This document shows positions 46,880 to 59,450 of a DNA stretch of 64,000 nt, piece by piece. Origin of the DNA: Deroplatys truncata (taxonomy: Eukaryota; Arthropoda; Insecta; Mantodea; Mantidae); the NCBI GenBank assembly GCA_030765065.1, contig CM060986.1, positions 81,895,573 to 81,959,572 of the forward strand, written 5' to 3'. How positions within the stretch are numbered: the first letter of the stretch is position 1; each line of letters opens with the position of its first letter. Below the pieces are notes generated by a model, which was not told the origin of the DNA, ran no database searches, and saw nothing but the letters and a program-made list of their open reading frames with translations. The translations under genes were made by a program, and so were the position numbers.

Positions 46880-49800
46880 GCAAAGGAAGTAGAACATGTT
46901 GTTCAAAGAATGATAAAAGGGCCCCAGGCATGGATGCTATCCTTGCCAACATAGCGCATCATATTCATTTTGCCTTACCGCAATTCTTTGTTTCTGTATA
47001 CACCAAATGCATAGAATTATCCGTGTTTCCAGATGCATAAGAAATTGCCATAGGTAGCTAAAATGCTCCTTAAAAGGTATGATTTACAGAAACCCACCAT
47101 TAATTAATTTCGGCCAATTAGTCTGTTACCAGTTATGGCGAAAATATTAGAAAAGTTGATAATTGATAGAATTATGTATCACCTTCAAAGTAATAATCTA
47201 CTAAATGAAAATCAATAAGGATTCACCCCACACATATCAAATGAGGATGCAGTACTACAAGTTACAGACTGTATGAAGAAATGCATTCAAACAGAAAATG
47301 TGTGGTATGCTTATATCTCTTGATATAAGTTATGTTTTCAATAACGTCTGGTGGCCTAGAATATTTTACCAATTAAAGAGAAAACGTTGCCCTCAGAATT
47401 TATTTCGAATTATGCAGAATTATTTCATAATAGAAGAGCGCAACTATCTCTCTGTGATTCGAAAGTGCAAAGACATATTACCAAAGGCTGTCCACAAGTA
47501 TCTTCCTGCAGCTCAGGTCTTCGGAGCATATGATCTTTTATATATAAAGATTGTTTAAAAAAAATAGAGGGCATAAATTCAGGTATGTATTCTCCATATG
47601 AGTCCATTATATGTCACTTGAAATGCTTGCTTTCTGAATTATGGCCTTGACACTCTGACAGTTCATTACGAAGCGAAGGGTACATTGAGTGTTGTGTTTG
47701 GCGTTCGACTGAGCGACATGTACTCAAATCAGAGCTGGCAGAAATGCACTTCATGTACGGTACGGGGGACGGTAACGCTGCGCTGGCTCGTCATTTGTAC
47801 CAAGAAAGGTACCCACATCGAAGATGTCCAAGTCGGAAGACATTTGAACGTCTCCATCGCCGCCTATGCACTCATGGGAAGTTTACATCTACAGTTCGAG
47901 GAGGGGACGACCAAGATCTACAACTCCGAGATTCTGGATTCTGTGCATACGACTCCATCTATCAGTACATGAAGGTTAGCGTTGCAAGTGAATGTTCCTC
48001 ATACGACTGTCTGGAGACTGTTGCGGGAACAACAGTTGTATTCTTGCTATTTGCAACGTATACAGACCCTGTCACCAGCAGATTACCCTGCTCAATTTAT
48101 GTTCTGCAAGTGGTTCGTGCAGCAGTGTACTATAAATCCGAATTTTCCTGTCTTAGTATTATTTACAGATGAAGCACATTTCCACGAGATGACATTACAA
48201 ATTTTCACAATCAGCACGTATGGGCATATGAAAAGCCACATACAATTGTTTCATCTCATCACCGAATGCGGTGCACTCTCAACATATGGGTCAGCATCAT
48301 TGGTGATCGGTTAGTTGGACCCATGTACTTATAAACAGACTTGCGGTGTAGGCGTACTCCTACTTCCCGGAAAACACCATGTCTCATATGTATGAAGACA
48401 CTCCACTGAGCATTCGTCAACAGCTCACTTTAAGCATGATGGCACTCTTGCACACTTCAGTCGTATCGCTCGCCGGTACTTGGATCGAAGGTTTCCTGAT
48501 TGATGGATAGATAGAGATGGCCCAATTGTTTGGTCATCACGCTCACCTGATATGAACCCTGTCGCTTTCTACTTTTTGGGCAATTTAAAAGCGTTAGTGC
48601 ATTCGTCCCCGGTGTCTGACATGGATACCCTCAGATTCGAATTGTGACAGGTTGTGAGGAAACACGCAATACTCCTGGAATTTGGGGTCGTGTTCGCACG
48701 GCCGTGAGACTTCGGTGTGAGGCCTTTATTCAAACAGTAGGTGGACACTTTGAACATTTTCTATAAAGAAAACTACCTGCGGTAAGAAATACGTTTCGGT
48801 AAATATTATTGTTTTGAAGGCCATAACTCAGAAACCAAGCGTTTCCGGATAAATGTTGCATTGTTTTATTCTCTATATATGGGGAATGCATACCTGAAAT
48901 TATGCCCTCTATTTTTAAACATCCTGTATATTTACCGCAAAACCGCTGTATCGTAGCATATGCAGATGATGCGCTTCTGCCGGTAAAAGATAAAAATAAC
49001 ATTGATTTATCTACAATGGCAAATAGAGCCGTAGAACAACTTTTCTAGTGTGAAGAAGCTAACAAACCTACTTTTAATCAATCAAAGACAACTGCAAAGA
49101 TAGTCACTAGAAGAAAGGGGAAGGAAGAACCAGTAGTATATCTTAACGGACAGAGAATCAATTTTATGAAGAAATTATCTTTCCTTGGAATAATTTTAGA
49201 CACCAAACTAACATTTCGAGAACACTTCAATCATGTGATCAATTGCTTCACGTACTACATGGGGTCTCAATTCTTCGGCGATGAAAGCATTATACTGGGG
49301 AGCTATTGAACCTCTTGTATTATATTGTTCATCAGTATTCCAAGATGCACTAAATAAACGCTGGGGTCAATACAAACTCAATCAGACACAAAGGAGGTTT
49401 ATAGTTAGGATTATCGAGGGATATAGAACGAACTACACAGATGCTGCACTTATAATCGTATTGAACCGTTATACAGAAATTTTCAAAACAAAGATAATTA
49501 TAACATAAAGAACGCTTATCAAGGTTCCCTACAGGTCCCTGATTTCGACTTTCAAACCAGATCTTATTTTCTGGAAGCTGGACATATTCCTGTATTTCAT
49601 AACATTGTCAGTGAGGAAACTACACACAAACTCATTACTACAACATCTACACAGATGGCTCACGATATACTGATTATCTAGAGAACCTAGCTTGTGTGGC
49701 ATACGCCTTTGTTTTTACGACAAAAAACAATGTGGAGTTGCTTTATAAAGAATACAGATTTGCACTTAATTGTAGTGCATTCCAGGTTTAACTTTTTGCA

Positions 49801-50155
49801 TTGAATCAAGCAGGTGGATACCTATGTAAACGTGAAAGCCCCAAGAAAATGTTGAACATTTAATATACTTATAGATGTGATCTTCATTCAAGAAAGGAAT
49901 ATATTCTTATTCAATATCTAACCTATTGTAATACGGATCTTCAAACACCGTTGACTAATGTGTTCTTTAAAAAAATGATGCACTTCAGGTTTTGAACGTT
50001 TTAATCGCGAAATATTCAAATCTTTTTAGCTATAATCTTGTTTAAGTTATTTGCTTCTTTTCTATTTATATATTTCTTTTTTGTCAAACCAGAACTCTAA
50101 GATATCTTACAGGTGAAATAGAGTTATTCAATTTGGATAATAAATAAATAAAGTA
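46880..50155 (+). mobile_element. R1-like LINE, split by mariner C
   Basis: 5' part: KGPGMDAILANI near 46915 and LISLDISYVFNNVWWPRIFY at 47310, the RT block with its first catalytic Asp. 3' part after the mariner: VAYADDALLPVKD near 48955 (the YADD catalytic box), FNQSKTTAKIVTRRKGKEE and KLSFLGIILDTKLTFREHF. The element ends near 50155 in an AAATAAATAAAG-type tail. Stops and frameshifts are scattered throughout. The RT motifs most resemble the R1 clade. Confidence 0.7.
47543..48928 (+). mobile_element. mariner-type element C inserted in the LINE
   Basis: 1.39 kb with long inverted ends: GAGGGCATAAATTCAGGTAT at 47568 on the left and ATACCTGAAATTATGCCCTC at 48890 on the right. Transposase pieces are EMHFMYGTGDGNAALARHLY, ERYPHRRCPSRKTFERLHRR, LSPADYPAQFMFCKWFVQQC, VLFTDEAHFHE (first catalytic Asp), SSRSPDMNPVAFYFLGNLKA and VGGHFEHFL then stop at about 48764. 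The frame changes near 47950 and at least once more after 48190. Same superfamily as element A, but a distinct family. Confidence 0.85.
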
Positions 50156-51607
50156 GTATACAAAAAGACAGAAAAGGACAACTTAAAACTGCGGCATTTC
50201 AATCACAAAGATGTAAATCATACAGATTTGTTTTCAAATTAAAGATAAATTTAACACATTTAAAATGGCATTCTGCCAAATTTGCGGTCTCTGCTTATTA
50301 CATTACACTAGCCTAGACGATAATTTAAATGCTTACGTCATTTTGAACTTTAATGTTATATACATTTACAAATAGATGTGGAATTTTAGGGAGAATTTTT
50401 AATTTGTGAGGGATTCTCCCCGGGCCACCCCCTTAATTCATCATAACACACACACACTTTTTTGCGTTTCGTTTAAATCTTAATGCATATACCGACTAAT
50501 TAAAACACCATCTAAGACTTCGTACTCAGGTTGGCAGCTGCTAATAATTATGACTTCATTAACAGCGGAAAAAATCGATCCTATTATATTCTCAAACTTC
50601 TCTGAAACACCTATGGCATCACGTACTAAGTTCAAGCTTCAAAATACTGCTCAAAATAGATTTTTTTAGTATAAGATGGCAACTTAAAGAAAACTGCCCC
50701 CTTGAAATGTAGAACAGAAGAGTTTATAAATTATGTTATGATATGTCCCTTTAATTGTAGTTAAATTATTAAATATTAATATGTACTTAGCCAGTGACGT
50801 CTTAAACAATTATAAAGTAGAGTATTAATAGTCCTAAGAACCGCAAATAATAAATATGTAAACTAAAATGCACAAATTATAATAGTAAATTACCTATACT
50901 TGATTTCTTGTGACGTGTTTAATAATTCATTGTAGGTGAACAATGTACCTGTTCAGTTGCATATTCTTTTAAACAGTAACGTATATCATGCCTTATTTTA
51001 CAATCAACAGTAGGTATAAAATTCTATCTACAATAAGTTATTTTTAATTATTAAAATAAATAAATTACCTGTTTATCAGAACAAGAGGTGCAAATAAATG
51101 CACCATGCATTGCAAAATGTGTTTAAATGTGGTTAATATTCTAGTTTAAGATGCTCAACCTGATATTTTATTTTAACTCTTCAGATTTGGGTTATAATAA
51201 CCCCACCTCAGGTTATAAATATTACACCATTTGCGCTATACCATAGATAACTAAGGACCACGCAAAAGACAAAACAATACAAAATATTAAAAAACTGAAA
51301 AATGACTTTCCTACTGCCTAAATCAAGAGGACTAGAACTTTTGACCTATATCACCTTTACTCTAGTTCTATGCAGCTTTCGCTAGGTGCAGTTCTATAAT
51401 ATTTTTTCATGAAGGAATATTTTCTGCATGACATCTTATAATCACTCTAAATGAAAAAGACGTGGGCTGAAACAAAAGCAGAATTAGCAACTGAGTTTGT
51501 AAAAGTAGTTACTCCATGGTACCTAAGTTCTCACATCAGACTGTGTCTACACCATAGATTAATACTCTGTATTAATATATAGACCTTATTTTCTGATTTA
51601 TACCCTC

Positions 51608-51729
51608 TTATTTGCAGCTTACGGTCTCGTACGCTCATACTTTTCCATCTACTGTTTATACTCTTAGCTTATTTGCAGCTTACGGTCTCGTACGCTCATA
51701 CTTTTCCATCCACCTTTTATACTCTTAGC
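51608..51729. repeat. Tandem duplication, 2 x 61 bases
   Basis: Unit TTATTTGCAGCTTACGGTCT... repeats at 51608 and 51669, with only a few mismatches (TCTACTGTTTATAC versus TCCACCTTTTATAC). No relation to the other repeats was seen. Confidence 0.93.
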
Positions 51730-52569
51730 AACATATATGCAAAACAAAAGCGAGTTTATACTGACTTTGTGTGAAGCGCAAGAGAACATATATTGTTTTT
51801 TCGACTGATCAAGTTATGTTTTCTCGAATAACAACAAAATGCTTCCGAAATACAATACCTGCTACTGCAAAGGTAAGATATTAATTGTCCACACTAAAAT
51901 GCCAACAAAATAAGTACCTACGCTACGTCACTACAGCTGGAATGTGCTGAAATTTGGTTTATGAAGTGAATTTTATTCAGATCGGTGATGTAATGATAGT
52001 TACGGTCTCGTTTTGTGCCCTTTGTCTGGAGGGCCCGTGCAAAGATTGTGCGTGTGCCTCTTGTACGTAAATATTACGGCGAATAGAAAACGCTAGAGCT
52101 GATCGCTCGTAGTACTCTTGTTACTGAATACTAGTATGATAAATAACAATTTACTCGCGGGCAGTAGAGAGAAATTCATTAGTTTTAAATTCTATGTTTC
52201 AATTATGATGCGGAATAATTTTACTTGCTTCTGTCATTACCCTGAGTTTTGGGCTCTATGGAAATCAAAATAAAATTTTAAACAATCGGATATATGTGTA
52301 CGGAAAAATCCCGGCCGAAACTCATTCCCGGAAGCAACAATAGAATGGATAAGACAGGCTTACCAAAGAAACACACAAAAGTTGACAGGGGTAAAGATGG
52401 CCACGTTTCTTCTTGTTCGCATCGCAATTAACCTATATATATACATATATATATAAAACATACCAAAAAACGGAGGGCAGGTGGGCACCAGATATTGGCG
52501 AGTGAACATCTACTTCTACATTCGTTCCTAAGGTAATTTATTCCATTATTTCTCACTTCCTTCTGCATT

Positions 52570-53190
52570 TTCTAGGTGGGCCAAAGAAGGGCAATTTAGC
52601 CGTTGACAGTAAAGATAAGTAGAGATCTAACAAGGGAAGCATCAGACCCCTCATGCCCAAACATACCTTGAGATGCCTGTGACAGAAGCGATGTAGTATA
52701 AGAATGCCACATCCAAAACAGTAGCTGCCAGTTTTAATTGCAAATCCTCGAAAACTAATACTAAATCTTCCACATAAACTATGTGGAAATAATACCTCTA
52801 TTAACTAGCTAGATTGGATAGCCTCAACTGTTTACTGAATTGTCGCGCGGATTGTGGCGAGAGAGGCTCAGATTACCGGTCTCTACGTTGCGAGGGGTGG
52901 TGGGAACATGTTATTCAAACTACGCGCGCTACATTGAAGCACGCCTCTGAAGCAAGGTGGCCATCTGGATCGCATTCTGAGTTGTTGAAGGTTCCAGCTT
53001 AATTTCGGCTCTTAAAACTGGCAGTCAATATTTTGGATATGGCCTACTTACACCACATCGCTTCTGTCACAGGAATTTTAGGGTGGGTTTCGGTATGAAG
53101 GATCTAATAGTTTCCTTGTAAGAACACTACAACAAACTAGGAAGGTGTTACCTAAACGTTTGAAGTTGGAGCCATATCGCTTGTGACAGA
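52570..53190. mobile_element. Foldback-like element with long inverted repeats
   Basis: The best-paired arms are 52676-52738 and 53011-53073, with CCTGTGACAGAAGCGATGT at both ends and GCCAGTTTTAA at the inner edge. Pairing continues outward, weaker, through ACAAGG(G/A)AA near 52630 / 53115 and probably to about 52570 / 53190. The GC-rich centre (52840-52960) has an open frame of 62 codons that I do not recognise. No target duplication established. Superfamily unknown. Confidence 0.6.
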
Positions 53191-53442
53191 TTGATTGTGG
53201 AATTTCAGGAAACAATAGGCACGCTTTCGCTTTAACCACATGTTCCATTTTAATATTTTTTAAATTATTGTTTAAGTTACTTTGGGTAGTTTTAACACTA
53301 TGGTCAAATTGCGATCTTTTAACTTTACACGATGTAGAACATGATAGCAAGTTACAAAATGGTAACATTTGCACTTTACAACAATTAAAACGTTTACATT
53401 TTCTCATAAACATTTGTCTTTTTCGTTGTTTGGTGGTTAAAT

Positions 53443-53525
53443 CAAAATTGAGATTTATTTATGGTCGCTCTTAAACTGCTATGGTTCTTAGTATGCCATT
53501 CTATATTGGGCGTGAAAGGCCCAAG
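53443..53525 (-). repeat. SINE-A 3' fragment
   Basis: AAATTGAGATTTATTTATGG, CCATTCTATATTGGGCGTGA: only the tail third of the family. Confidence 0.7.
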
Positions 53526-53600
53526 CTTTTGTAAGAGTAGTTTGGTGAAGGTTGAATAAAGAGTCACGTGAATGCAACACATCAGATTTTTCTATACCAC
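53526..53600 (+). repeat. Rep1 tail fragment
   Basis: TAAGAGTAGTTTGGTGAAGG and CACGTGAATGCAACACATCA match the Rep1 tails at 19255 and 36470. Lies directly next to the SINE-A piece, which may have inserted in it. Confidence 0.5.
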
Positions 53601-53639
53601 AAAACGAAACGGAACGAATAATTTGTTAAAGCAGATAAA

Positions 53640-54600
53640 TTCATAAATGTACACACGTATACTTTATTTGTGTATTGAGGGTGTTGTAGCTCCACTGTTG
53701 GGGAGCCAAACTTGAAGTAGTTGCAGCCCCACGTATGGGAGATATGTTTCTTGTAGTGTTCGCCCCACGTACGGTACAAACCTTCCGGTGGTTTTCGGCC
53801 CACGTTCACTTTTCCGGTGACATTCACCCCACCTTTAAAACTCAACTTTGTATTTTAATGTTTATTTAAATATTATGTACGTATGCTTCGGCTGCGTCAG
53901 TAGTAATTTTCACACGTATCTCTTAGCAGGGCTGGTGTGGCTAAAGAACAAGGCTTACATAAATTATAATTGTACTCTGTTTATTAATCCTTCACACGAT
54001 TAAATAACACTTCACTGATGTATCCTACTGCAGAGCTGTGAGATTATTGTTTAATTGCACTTTTTAACACGTAAACTTTATATTATTCTCACCGCAATAA
54101 CTTTTCATGTCTCACATTGAACACGATCGGGTACGCAATCTAAACTGGACTGGTTGGGAACGCTGTCTTGTAGCGTCTCCCGCCTGAATTTGTAATTTTT
54201 CTCTATTTCAAGTCTCTGATTGGCTAAACCTACTCCAACAGAATGCTTTTATTTAACTTAAGCTTTTTCTAGTTTTTGATTGGCTATTTATAAACTGTTT
54301 TAAATATTATATTATTGTTCCAAGAATTATTAGTAGCATTATCAAAGTTTCGAATTTATTGTTGTCTCAAGCTTACATTATTGTTACCTCATGGTTAGCA
54401 AATTTCGGCTTCTATTTTATAATTCTGTTTGCTATGGAAAGCAGCTTGCTTCTATTCTCACAGCTCCTACATTGTTAAACTACATAATACATTCACACAA
54501 CATTATTATACATGTACATAATAATATAAACATAATACAATGATCGTAATATACACTATATATTATTATGCACATAATGCTTTAAGGTGGGCTGTTATTA
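53640..54600 (-). mobile_element. Doubtful LTR-retroelement remnant
   Basis: The minus strand has a TTTGGCTCCCCAACAGTGGA block that resembles an insect LTR-element primer-binding region, next to several ACGTGGGG(C) repeats. LTR-like sequence would lie to the right. No coding domains were recognised. Old and broken if real. Confidence 0.22.
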
Positions 54601-55169
54601 TATGTTATATTATATAATTAGACTGATATCATTTAAGTGTTAAAAATACTGCCTGAGTATATCTGAATTCTGCTGCTACAACTTGCGCTTCCCATTCATT
54701 TTCTGTTGCCAATATTGTAAAAAAACACCACTCATAATCAAAGAATAAACACATGCAAATAATTTGAACATATACATATTTTATACAAATGAAAAAAACT
54801 CAAATAATTATTGGCATGCGTTTCGTTATTTGTAAAAAGAAACTTGTGTTTATTTCCTTCCTTGCTTTACAATTGATGTTCTATTGCAAAATGTTCTAAA
54901 TGAATTCTATGATGAAAGAAACCACCAAATTATAAAAAATTGAACCAATACTTTACAAAAGTTATATAGTGTTTAATGTTGACATTTGGCTGGAGTTCCG
55001 CCTACATGCTTTGAAAAACAAAAACATTTGTTATTAGTTTATAACAGCTTGGTCAAATTATTCATAAATATTAAACACAGTGCATTCAAGATTTAATTTG
55101 AGAAAAAAGGAAACGACAGAAAAATATCCCTTTCCAACCAAAGTATTTTCCTAATGTACTGGAACTCAG

Positions 55170-55412
55170 ATTATTTATTGATTTATTGATTTAAATTACT
55201 ATGGTTCTTAGCGCTCCATTCTATATTGGATGTGAAAGGCTGGAAATTTTGCTCAGAAGCTTCTTTATCAGGCTTGAGGTTCTTTACGTGCGTAAATTTA
55301 CAACACGGGACCACCGGGTTTACTTACCTTCCGAAGGAAGCCTTGCTAAGGAGTTTTACGCCCCCCAAACAAAAATCCATCGCCCTCTGTCGGGGTTGAA
55401 CCCGCGACCTCG
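55170..55412 (-). repeat. SINE-A, head partly lost
   Basis: From GGTTCTTAGCGCTCCATTC to a perfect B box (minus strand GGTCGCGGGTTCAACCCC). It abuts the 3' end of the minus-strand LINE. Confidence 0.8.
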
Positions 55413-58400
55413 GGAGAAAGCAAGGTTGACGATGATGATGAACCCTGAGTGGTCTCTTTTTAGAGGTGCATGTAGGCTCTTAAAGCTCTTTGTGCCTCTT
55501 ATCCTAGGCATTAATCAAGTCGAATGATCCGGATAAAATGGACCACGTCCTTGATATCTACCTTCTTACATCCTCAGGTTCCAAAAAGAAAGACCCTAGC
55601 GATACATATCTATGCATAGCGAATCCTTCGCATTCATAGGGTTTATGCATGAGGTTTAGAAATCCGTCTCACATTTCGTACATAAAAGCAGACCCTTTGT
55701 GTTCTTGGTAAGTCCCATTACGTGTAAATATCTATTCAAAGCGTTGTGGTCAGTAAGATATCCAGCAATTCCTCTGAGATTGGATCTAGTGAAATTTTCT
55801 GCTAGGCTCCGATATAAAATCATAGGCTTGCCTGCCGGTAGTTTGTTTACTCCAGAACCCAAGATGAGCTATCACCATAAGCTGCGTTATCTCATACTAG
55901 ACTGTTCTGGGAGACACCGCAGAAAGGCTCGGGACCAATAAAATCCAGCCATTTGCAATAGTGTTCGCCAACTCATTTCCTCCAATGCTAGCATGCCCAA
56001 GAACCCAAAGAAGAGTAACCGGACACCTGGCACAGAGTCTATCCAACATCCTTTGGCATTTTCACACCAATCTGAATGCAGTTTTGACCGCTCGAAGGGC
56101 TTTCAAAGATTCCTGGCTATCTGAGCACACAAACACCTCCACCTGTCTACCTGGAAAAATAAGAATATGCACAGTGCAGGCTAAAATTACATATGTCTCA
56201 GTCTAAAAATAGTGGCAACACTTCCAAAGGGAATTACAAGCCTGATCCTAGGGCCACGAAAGAGGATCCATCCATGAACCACGTCCGGCTCCCAACCGTC
56301 GTTCTCCGTGGTGTAGTGGTTACTATGGTAGCCTCTAGTTCCCGAGGTCACGGATTCAAACCCGAAGGAGGGCGATGATTATTTTAGAATCCTTAGTATG
56401 GCTTCCTTCGGAAGGGAAGTAAAGCCGGTGGTTCCGTGTTGTAGATTTACACACGTAAAAGAACCTTCAGCCTGATAAAGAGGCCTTTGACAAAAATGTT
56501 CGGACTTTCACGCCCAGTGTAGAATGGGACGCTAAGGACCACAGCAGTTAAAGAGCGTCCATAAATAAAGCTCGGTTTTTAATTTATTTGGATCCGAACC
56601 TTCGGGGAAGACCCTGTCCCTGGGTCTCACTTCTCCTTGAAAGGTGTTATCACAGTATAAGATAGGCTTAGATAATATCTAGTCCCCATCAGATCTTCCA
56701 CCACCAAGGTAATGGGACATATCCCCTGAAATCTGGTTAGAATTGGCGAGTGTCCTTTGTAGGGTAGCCTAAAACACCACCCTCCTACAGTCCAGAGACA
56801 ATGCGCACTCACCTTTGCAACCTCCTTCACAAACAAATATAAAGGAGGAAGATCCACCAGAATATCCAAGGCGGACTGTAGGATAGTCCGCACCGCCCCA
56901 GTTATCATGAAACACGCCAATCTTGCACCGAATCCAGCTTGGCAGCAACTGCCTTCACAAGAGAGGCAAGCCACCAAACCAACGCCACATACAATATCGA
57001 GGGCCTTATCACCGAGATGTGTAGCCATTTGACCATCTTTGGTCTTAGGCCCCACCTCAGTCCGATGGCTCTTCTGTATGCCCACAAAGCATTGTGGGCC
57101 TTCTTTACTTTGTAATCCACATCCTTTTTCCCCCTTAGCCCTGGATGCTGGGATACTTAACCGTTCCGGATAGCTTCAATTTCTTCTCAAATAGAAGGGA
57201 CTGTGTCAACACTTGCAGCTTCCTGCTCCTTGTTAAGATTATTATTTCAGTCTTGTCAGTGTTAACAGATAAGTCTGTTTCCTTACACCATTTCTTTAGA
57301 GCATGCAGGGAGCCCTGTATGAGCTCTGAGACAATATTCGCGAATATTCCACTTGCCACAAGGTATATGTCATCAGTACATCCTTAACATGTTTCTCTCC
57401 CCTGTTGAGTTTACTGGCAGATCATCCAGCACCAGACATCACAGAGTGGGTGACAAAATCCCCCTTGTGGCAACCCCGGGACACTGATGCCCTCAAGGTT
57501 TCACTCCCCAAGGCCATCACAGCTTGATGGCCTTCCAAGGAGGTCACGATCCAGTTCTAACCACCGGACCAACTCCTCTACTCCCCAGGCACTTCCCAAT
57601 GGTGCCTAAAGTCATATGATCAAAGGCATCTTCAATGTCCAGGAAAACTGCTAGGGTCAGTTCTCCTCAGGCCAGCACCCCCTATAGTCTCATCAAGAGC
57701 TGATAAAGCGTCATTTCTGTGGATTTACCTAGACATCAAGCATACTGATGAGGATATATAGGTTTATCAACCATTATCCCATTCCTCAAATATCTATCCA
57801 CCGTCTTTACAGAGCCTTCAAGGAAAAGGGTATTAGACTTATAGGGCGTTAATCCTTAGGCCTGCAGTAGAATTATCCACTTGGCTTAGGTATAAACGTC
57901 ACTTTGACCCACCTCCAGAGGCGAAAAAAATACCTCATAGCAAGCAGACCCTGAAGATATTCATCATGTGAAGAGAAACGATCTCCCAACCAACTGCAGA
58001 AGAGCGGGAAGATCTCATCCTCGCCCGCGCTTTTATAGGGCTCTAAAGAAAAAGCAGCACATTTAACTTTTTTAAAAGTCACAATCTCGGAGGACAGTTG
58101 CCACCTTCACAAGAAGGCCTGCATATCCCAGATGAGGCTGGTTCTTGAATCGTAATATAGGCTCCTAGGAAGTGGAGGTCTCAAGTAACAGCCCTTTCGA
58201 GGCCCCAGCCACCACGTTTTTTGTTATAATACTCCCCGAGTCCCTACACGGGACTTCCTGTTTTGGATAAAGGGCCTGCTTCTCCACATCTAGGGGAGTC
58301 ACTGTTCCTATTTCTATTGTTTCAGTCTTGTAGCAGGTTTCCCTTTCCAGGCCCCAGCCACCTTAACTTTATTGTTGGTTCTCTCGGAGTTCCCTGTTGA

Positions 58401-58780
58401 GTCCCTCTGGTTTGGCGAATTAGAACTCCTTAATTCCCACGTTTAGCTGGGGGATCTCAAGTCCGCCCAGGCAGAGCCCCACATGCCTGGATAAGACTAA
58501 GTACTGTCATGAGGTATCTCAGAGGTTCCGTTAATGACACATCTTCCATGTGCCATGCACCCCTTTGGCATGGATCACGAACACCTTGGGGTTGGGGAGT
58601 TGGTTTGCAGTTGCTTATTGGTTCTTCAGAAACAGGCCTGCCCTGCGTATCAGTAGTCAGCCAACACCGCTGGTCAGGTCCCGGCTATACACCACCTGCC
58701 GACACATCCGGTACCCACTCAAGGTCCAGCTTTAAGGGCTTGCGGGCTGTTAGGCCACTCCAGAGGCCCCCCAATGCATA
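55413..58780 (-). mobile_element. I/R1-group LINE with RT and RNase H
   Basis: Minus strand, 5' to 3': a probable untranslated or ORF1 part (58780-58100); an RT start block SLEPYKSAGEDEIFP near 58040; the RT palm end LKKWCKETDLSVNTDKTEII at 57300; ALWAYRRAIGLRWGLRPKM near 57080. Next come an RNase H domain near 56130-55940 (CSDSQESLKALRAVKTAF, WVLGHASIGGNELAN), the GYLTDHNALNRYLHVMGL...CTKCETDF block at 55770-55660 and a short ATC-rich 3' end near 55430. SINE-A at 56303-56581 interrupts it. Many stops and frameshifts. Confidence 0.75.
56303..56581 (+). repeat. SINE-A, full length, forward
   Basis: The clearest head in the window: CTCCGTGGTGTAGTGGTTAC (A box) and GGTCACGGATTCAAACCC (B box), about 45 bases apart, as in a tRNA promoter. 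The body follows with TATGGCTTCCTTCGGAAGGG, GCCTGATAAAGAGGCCTTTG, AGAATGGGACGCTAAGG, and the tail ATAAATAAAGCTCGG. Inserted in the minus-strand LINE. Confidence 0.9.
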
Positions 58781-59285
58781 GAAAGCAGGGTTACTTGAAA
58801 CACTTCCAAACTATAACTTATTATAGCATTCACAATTTCTGTACAGTTCTTATCCAACAGCTCTCATATTATAGGGGGCTTGCTGAAAAGAGTATTGGAA
58901 ATATGCACTCAAATTTTCATTTTAAGACTGAATTTTAATTGTTATTGATGTTTCAAGTTTTCCCAAACAATAGTGCTACTTGAAATATCAATGACTTGAT
59001 ATGGAAACATCCTGATTTTTCAAATTAAAAATCAAGTGGGATACTTGAAACAATGAACCCGTTTAAGAAAGTGGAACAGAAATGTAACACTTAATTTTGA
59101 TTATTATACAGTATTTAATGCTTAATGTTACAAATAATGTTCAGAAACATAAAAGAAATGGCAGGAATGGCAAACAGTGCTACCACATCACTTTTAAAAA
59201 TGAAAACAAAAATCTTTCAAATATCACCACTGTCTAAAGTAACCCCACTTTATGGTATTAAAGTTTGTTCCTTTCTGTCTAATAG

Positions 59286-59450
59286 GAAGTCCTGCTCCAA
59301 ATCAAACACAATATTTGTCCATGGAACCGATCTGGGTCCACTAATTTAAAACATGCTATACAAGAAGCATTGGCATCCTCAAAAGAAGCAATTGCAAAAC
59401 TCCGAAAAGAACATGACAAAACTACTATGGGAGAGATTAAATTGGACAAT
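59286..59450 (+). CDS. CS-2 exon A
   Basis: Phase 0 throughout. The DVLLQ/EVLLQ start and the KLRKE-(S/H)D motif are shared with CS-1 exon A at 894-1055. One codon longer than the CS-1 exon. Confidence 0.88.

Larger units (their letters stand above)
37304..59285. other. Intergenic region between CS-1 and CS-2
   Basis: 22 kb, mostly transposon debris listed separately. Nothing was recognised in 38310-39470, 41400-42060 (apart from three scattered TTTCC(A/G)TTTTGCCC blocks), 43300-43740, 43980-44750, 46140-46880, 50160-51600, 51730-52560 or 58790-59285. The first exon of CS-2 should lie here but I could not pick it out. Confidence 0.75.

Noticed and set aside
47298-47558. Separate host gene of 86 codons
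   Set aside because: It is the reverse transcriptase part of the R1-like LINE that continues after the mariner insertion.
56303-56375. Possible genuine tRNA gene
   Set aside because: Only the A and B boxes and spacing are tRNA-like. No cloverleaf closes, and the sequence is the head of SINE-A present in several copies.
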